A stretch of DNA of 45,390 nucleotides, taken from NCBI RefSeq assembly GCF_009766095.1, contig NZ_LMUD01000016.1, positions 192,029-237,418 of the forward strand, read 5' to 3'. Positions 41,479 to 45,390 of this stretch are shown in pieces. The number at the start of each line of letters is the position of its first letter. Within the stretch, counting starts at the first letter, position 1. This stretch comes from Granulicella sp. S190. Lineage in GTDB: Bacteria > Acidobacteriota > Terriglobia > Terriglobales > Acidobacteriaceae. The notes under the pieces are model-generated. The model did not search any database. It worked only from the letters and a program-made list of their open reading frames with translations, and was not told the origin of the DNA. The position numbers were made by a program, and so were the translations under genes.

Positions 41479-43245
41479 TTAAAAAAACGTGTAAGCATAT
41501 TCGCCTACACCGCGCACCGAAGGCGCGGTGACTTCCCGGATACAGAACCAGTCTGTGGGAATACTTTCTCGATCCAACAGAAAATCTTCTAGTACGAGGG
41601 AATCAATTTCAGTGCGGATAAGGCAGCGCAGGGCCTCCATGAATGTACTGACGATGGGCTCTCCGCGAACATTAAAGGAGGTGTTGAGCAGAACCGGGCA
41701 ACCTGTCCGGCGACCGAATGCTTCCAGCAGTGCGTGGAAGCGCGGGGATATTTGCGGGTCGACCGTCTGGACGCGAGCTGAACCATCGACGTGTGTGATG
41801 GCTGGCATGCTGAGTGAGGAGGTTACCTGGCAGGTCTCCAACATGAAGCGTGAGGGATGATCGATGTCGAAATGATCGGCAGCGCTGGACTCGGGAACCG
41901 CCGGTGCGAAGGGACGGAATCCTTCGCGCAGCTTCACCAAGGCGTTTACGTGATCGCGCATGTGCTCGGGGCGTGGATCGGCGAGAATCGATCGCGAGCC
42001 AAGAGCGCGAGGACCGAATTCATCGCGTCCCTGAAACCATCCGATGACTTTTCCGGCGGCGAGCCGGTCAACGACGGCCTCGATCAACTCGGTGGTTTTT
42101 CCTTCGAAGTTGAGATAGGGTATTGCTGATTCGCTCAGTGCGTTGTGGATTTCCGCAACCGGCGAAGAGCGTCCGAGATAGACGTGGGGAAGGGATTGGA
42201 CAGGCATCGTTCCACCATTGGCGATGTGGGCGAGCGCCGCGGCTCCGAGAGCTCCGCCCGCGTCGCTGGATGCGGGTTGGACGAAGAGACGTTGGAAGGG
42301 ACCTTCCTTCAGCAGACGCGAGTTTGCGACGCAGTTCAGCGCCACTCCACCTGCCATGCAAAGGTTCTCGGAGGGGGAGCGCTCGAAGAGATATTGGACC
42401 TTCTGCAGCAGAATTTCTTCCAGGGTCTTTTGCAAGCTGGCCGCAACGTCATAGTGGAATGAATCGATTTCCGAGTCGCGGAGACGCGCCGGTTGGCCGA
42501 ACAGTTCGTCCATTGCATCGGAATGCATGCGATCGCCACGCAGGAAGTCGAAGTACTTCATATCCAGCTGGAAGGAACCGTCTTTTCCGTTGGCGATGAG
42601 GCTGCTGATTTTGTCCATGTAACGAGGCTGTCCGTAGGGCGCGAGTCCCATAACTTTGTACTCGCCTTCGTTGACTTCGAAGCCGAGATAACCCGTGACA
42701 GCGCTATAGAGCAGGCCGAGAGAGTCGGGAAAATCGACTTCTTCCAGGAGTGACATCGTGCTGCCGCCCCCCTTCCAGTAAGCCGTGGTGCTCCATTCTC
42801 CTACTCCGTCTACCGTCATGATGGCAGCTTCGGGAAAGCCTGAGAAGAAAAAGGCACTGGCTGCGTGAGACGCGTGGTGTCCGAAAAAGTGGAGCGGGCA
42901 CTCGATCCCAAGTTGGTTGATGATCTCGCGCTCAGGACGGTGAACATCGAACCAGGAGGTGTCGTGTAACCGCGATGCGGGGATGCCGGGAAGGCCCATC
43001 CATAACTGACGGCCCAGCTTCTTCACCGGCTCCTCGTAGTATCCGATGCAGGAAAGATCGTTGATGTTGATGTCTCCTTCGCGTAGGCAATAGCGGAAGG
43101 CATTCACCGGTAGCGAGCCGTCATGCTTGATGCGAGTGAAGCGTTCTTCGGAGGCGGCAGCCACGAGTACGCCGTCGCGCAGAAGACAACAGGAGGAATC
43201 GTGAAAGAAAGCGGAGATGCCAATTACATAACTGCTGCCACGCAT
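41479..43245 (-). CDS. NodU/CmcH-family O-carbamoyltransferase
   Basis: A 588-residue carbamoyltransferase from the ATG at 43245 (AAAGGA nearby); an in-frame extension upstream is antisense to the NRPS 3' end and not family-like. The N-terminal domain starts YVIGISAFFHDSSCCLLRDG and has FFGHHASHAASAFFFSGF (metal/carbamoyl-adenylate histidines) and CMAGGVALNCVANSRLL. The C-terminal YrdC-like part has WFQGRDEFGPRALGSRSILA, REGFRPFAPAV and LLNTSFNVRGEPIV. These enzymes use carbamoyl phosphate and ATP to carbamoylate a hydroxyl, on a sugar or on an amino-acid side chain, in antibiotics and Nod factors. It overlaps the NRPS stop by 22 bases and is followed by the SGNH gene, so the operon is tightly coupled. 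Confidence 0.93.
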   Translation of the reverse strand: MRGSSYVIGISAFFHDSSCCLLRDGVLVAAASEERFTRIKHDGSLPVNAFRYCLREGDININDLSCIGYYEEPVKKLGRQLWMGLPGIPASRLHDTSWFDVHRPEREIINQLGIECPLHFFGHHASHAASAFFFSGFPEAAIMTVDGVGEWSTTAYWKGGGSTMSLLEEVDFPDSLGLLYSAVTGYLGFEVNEGEYKVMGLAPYGQPRYMDKISSLIANGKDGSFQLDMKYFDFLRGDRMHSDAMDELFGQPARLRDSEIDSFHYDVAASLQKTLEEILLQKVQYLFERSPSENLCMAGGVALNCVANSRLLKEGPFQRLFVQPASSDAGGALGAAALAHIANGGTMPVQSLPHVYLGRSSPVAEIHNALSESAIPYLNFEGKTTELIEAVVDRLAAGKVIGWFQGRDEFGPRALGSRSILADPRPEHMRDHVNALVKLREGFRPFAPAVPESSAADHFDIDHPSRFMLETCQVTSSLSMPAITHVDGSARVQTVDPQISPRFHALLEAFGRRTGCPVLLNTSFNVRGEPIVSTFMEALRCLIRTEIDSLVLEDFLLDRESIPTDWFCIREVTAPSVRGVGEYAYTFF

Positions 43246-45390
43246 GTTGCTGATCCTTTCAGTGATTGTAGACGCCGTTCCAGGATGCGGCCGATCGTGC
43301 GGAGTGGGATCGGTTGGTCCATGCATTCGTGGCGGCATTGGATGGGATGGCTTTCAATATGTCCGGTGATATAAGGTTCCCACTCTTCGGGGAATGGCGG
43401 ACCGTCGCCACGGCCCTCTGCCGCGACGAACAGCAACAGGTCGCCATCGAATGGTGATGGCCGAAAACGGCTGCACAATATGCCGTGATGTTTCATCAGC
43501 TTTAACATGCGCTCAGCCTGATCCACCTCTAGCGCCGTGATGACGTGTCCTGAACCGCGCATGGCTTCATAGACTATGGACATGGTCAACGGACGTGGAA
43601 GAGTTGTGTCGTCGATGCCGTTCTGTTCGACGAGGCGTTCCAGAACTTCTTCGTCGCTGGGCAGAGTCATGTCGGACGTTTTTGTAAAGGGGAAGCTGTC
43701 CAGGATAGCCAGCATATCGACACACTCTCCTTCCTCACGGAGCATGGTGGCTATACAGTGTGCGAGCTGTCCGCCGAGCGACCAACCCAGTAAGTGATAT
43801 GGGCCATGCGGCTGAATCTCGCGAATAGAGGCGAGGAATCCCTGGGCGAGTTGCTCGATGCTGTTGGATAACGGGATATCGTCCACAATGCCGGGCGTCT
43901 GCAGGCCGTAGATGGGACGCTCAGGGTCGAGCTCGAACATGAGTCCCGCATAGGGCCAACTGAGGCCTCCTCCTGGAGGTAGACAGAAGAGAGGCGGCAG
44001 GCTGCCTTGCGATCGCAACGGAAGTACCTGCTCAAAGCCGGTGGTTGCGGGGCGTTCCGTGGAAAGGTGATGAATCAGCTCTGCCACGGTGGGAGCTTCG
44101 AAGACCGTGCGGATCGTCAGCTTGATGCCGAAGGTTTTTCTCACGCGCGCGCATAGTTGCATGACCAGGAGCGAATGACCGCCCAACTCGAAAAAGTTGT
44201 CATCAATGCCGACACGGGGAAGGGAGAGGACTTCTGCAAACAGCCTGCAAAGGAGACTTTCATCCAGATTGCGCGGCCCAGCGGCTGAGGAAGAAGGGCC
44301 GCCTGCCTTGCCAGGCAGCGGGAGGGCCCGACGGTCTATCTTTCCATTGGCTGTGAGCGGCCACACAGGTAGAGGCAGGATCATGGCGGGCAGCATGTAC
44401 TTCGGCAGCATGCTCTGCAGGTGATCCAGAAGCTCGGAGGCCAATCCTGAGTCACGCGACCCGAGTGCAGGATTATTAGCGAAACGGGCCAGGGAAGTCG
44501 GTGTAGGTACCGGGAGAGGCGCAGAGGGAATCCACTTAGGATTAAAGATCGCTTGATAGAGACCATCCGGGCCGAAGCCTCTCCATTGGAAGGTGGCACC
44601 TGCCTTCTGCGCCAGGGCTACGACGGTGTCAGTATCTTCCCCTTCCTGTTGGCTCGCGGCCCAAAGGTCCGCTGTGCTTTCCAGACCGGAGTCGACTTGA
44701 TGCAACCGTTCGACCGCGGTCACGGCGTGTGCAGTTCTCCGATCGCGAATGCGGGTTACGGCGACGGATGAGCCCGGTCGAGTTTCCAGAATTTCCAGCA
44801 AGGTATGACGCCAGGAGCCTTCGGCATCCCAGACGACATGATGGTTAGGAGAGGCCAGTGTTTCCTTCTGATCTACGAGGATGGTAACGTCATACCGGAA
44901 GCGGCTCAGCTCGTTGTCATACGAACCTTCCTTCAGCCAGAGCTCCACGCGACCGAGATCCAGTTGCTCGAACAAGGCTGCATCGAGCAACAATTCTTTT
45001 TCGTGCTGCATGGCCAGCGAGATTTTTTCGCGGAGCTCAGAGAGGCTCATCGACTCTGTTGCCCGGTGCAGCTCGACGGATAGATGAAAGGCTTCGAGCA
45101 GAGGCTTGCTGCGTAAATCTCCCAGGAAGATGTGGCCGCCGGGCCTGACGATACGGGCCGCCTCTTTCAGGACGCTTACGAGATAGGCAACATCCGGGAA
45201 GTACTGGACGACGGAGTTCAGGATGACCAGATCCGCACTGTTATCCGGACGGAACTGTAGTTCGTGAGCGAAACCTTGACGAAGTTGTACTCGTGCGAGC
45301 TCCGCTTTCTTTGCCGCCAGCGCGCTAAGCTGCGCGACGACCTGCTCTGAAAAGTCCAGGCCCAGGTAGCTGTCGCATTCGGGAGCGAGG
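43224..45390 (-). CDS. NRPS C-terminal part: N-methyltransferase in A domain, PCP, thioesterase (5' end beyond window)
   Basis: The frame is open from the right edge (45389) to the stop at 43224, 721 codons; the ATG at 45050 is internal. The first 110 residues show the embedded N-methyltransferase: LVILNSVVQYFPDVAYLVSV and PGGHIFLGDLRSKPLLEAFH. The rest of the adenylation domain follows, with A9 LPKYMLP and A10 TANGKIDRRAL (lysine near residue 350). The carrier protein has DNFFELGGHSLLV, serine near 406 for the phosphopantetheine arm. The thioesterase runs from about 455 on, with GWSLGG (serine near 537) and LAILDSF (aspartate near 564), and a cyclising or hydrolysing release is expected. So the last residue is N-methylated; specificity-determining motifs A4-A5 lie outside the window. 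Confidence 0.95.
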   Translation of the reverse strand, partial: LAPECDSYLGLDFSEQVVAQLSALAAKKAELARVQLRQGFAHELQFRPDNSADLVILNSVVQYFPDVAYLVSVLKEAARIVRPGGHIFLGDLRSKPLLEAFHLSVELHRATESMSLSELREKISLAMQHEKELLLDAALFEQLDLGRVELWLKEGSYDNELSRFRYDVTILVDQKETLASPNHHVVWDAEGSWRHTLLEILETRPGSSVAVTRIRDRRTAHAVTAVERLHQVDSGLESTADLWAASQQEGEDTDTVVALAQKAGATFQWRGFGPDGLYQAIFNPKWIPSAPLPVPTPTSLARFANNPALGSRDSGLASELLDHLQSMLPKYMLPAMILPLPVWPLTANGKIDRRALPLPGKAGGPSSSAAGPRNLDESLLCRLFAEVLSLPRVGIDDNFFELGGHSLLVMQLCARVRKTFGIKLTIRTVFEAPTVAELIHHLSTERPATTGFEQVLPLRSQGSLPPLFCLPPGGGLSWPYAGLMFELDPERPIYGLQTPGIVDDIPLSNSIEQLAQGFLASIREIQPHGPYHLLGWSLGGQLAHCIATMLREEGECVDMLAILDSFPFTKTSDMTLPSDEEVLERLVEQNGIDDTTLPRPLTMSIVYEAMRGSGHVITALEVDQAERMLKLMKHHGILCSRFRPSPFDGDLLLFVAAEGRGDGPPFPEEWEPYITGHIESHPIQCRHECMDQPIPLRTIGRILERRLQSLKGSATCVAAVM

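Noticed and set aside
41479..43338. Longer N-terminus for the carbamoyltransferase
   Set aside because: The extra 31 residues are the antiparallel-frame reading of the NRPS 3' end, proline/histidine-rich, while family proteins start at the ATG at 43245.
45048..45050. Gene start of the NRPS fragment at an ATG
   Set aside because: The same frame stays open to the window edge and encodes the N-methyltransferase motifs upstream, so this ATG is internal.

Overview
The window looks like chromosomal DNA of a soil Acidobacteriota, probably the Terriglobia (Granulicella/Edaphobacter/Terriglobus type). The clues are a long Oar-like TonB-dependent receptor with an N-terminal carboxypeptidase-regulatory domain, an 800-residue MacB/FtsX-like orphan permease of the duplicated kind typical of this phylum, and dispersed hairpin repeats in high-GC DNA. 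This is inferred from gene content; no rRNA, tRNA or CRISPR array was seen.

Positions 1-22.7 kb are mostly ordinary chromosome. On the minus strand an informational operon runs DUF503, rbfA, nrnA and then an ArnT/PMT-like glycosyltransferase cut by the window edge. Next come a DUF202 membrane protein, an M3 metallopeptidase whose signal peptide lies in another frame, and the TonB-dependent receptor. Ethanolamine ammonia-lyase follows, but eutC (10.1-10.9 kb) and eutB (14.6-16.0 kb) are separated by a plus-strand ABC exporter and a phospholipase D-like gene, with hairpin repeats at both borders. Then come an EAL-PAS-PAS-PAS protein, a BlaI/BlaR-type regulator pair with a palindromic operator, a DegP/HtrA protease and fdhD.

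A decayed phage-type integrase at 22.7-23.0 kb marks the left side of an accessory region that continues past the right edge. From 23.4 to 32.4 kb it is partly decayed: a broken condensation/acyltransferase protein in three frames, a DrrA/DrrB-type ABC exporter whose permease is frameshifted, the orphan permease, and a set of three YCII/DGPF proteins with an ECF42-type sigma factor plus two relics.

From 32.9 kb to the end lies an intact-looking nonribosomal peptide cluster. Rightward genes are a small protein of unknown function, a type II thioesterase, an ABC exporter with a heavy-metal-associated-like N-terminal domain, a small membrane protein, an MbtH-like protein and a JmjC/cupin-8 hydroxylase. 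Leftward, tightly overlapping genes are the C-terminal end of an NRPS (N-methyltransferase inserted in an adenylation domain, carrier protein, thioesterase), a NodU/CmcH-type O-carbamoyltransferase, a large SGNH-hydrolase-like protein and a family-1-like glycosyltransferase. Together they predict an exported, N-methylated peptide that may be hydroxylated, O-carbamoylated and glycosylated; the core NRPS modules lie beyond the window, so the peptide sequence cannot be read.

At least three apparent single-base frame disruptions (near 3676, 24213 and 26481) could be real mutations or assembly indels and should be checked against reads.
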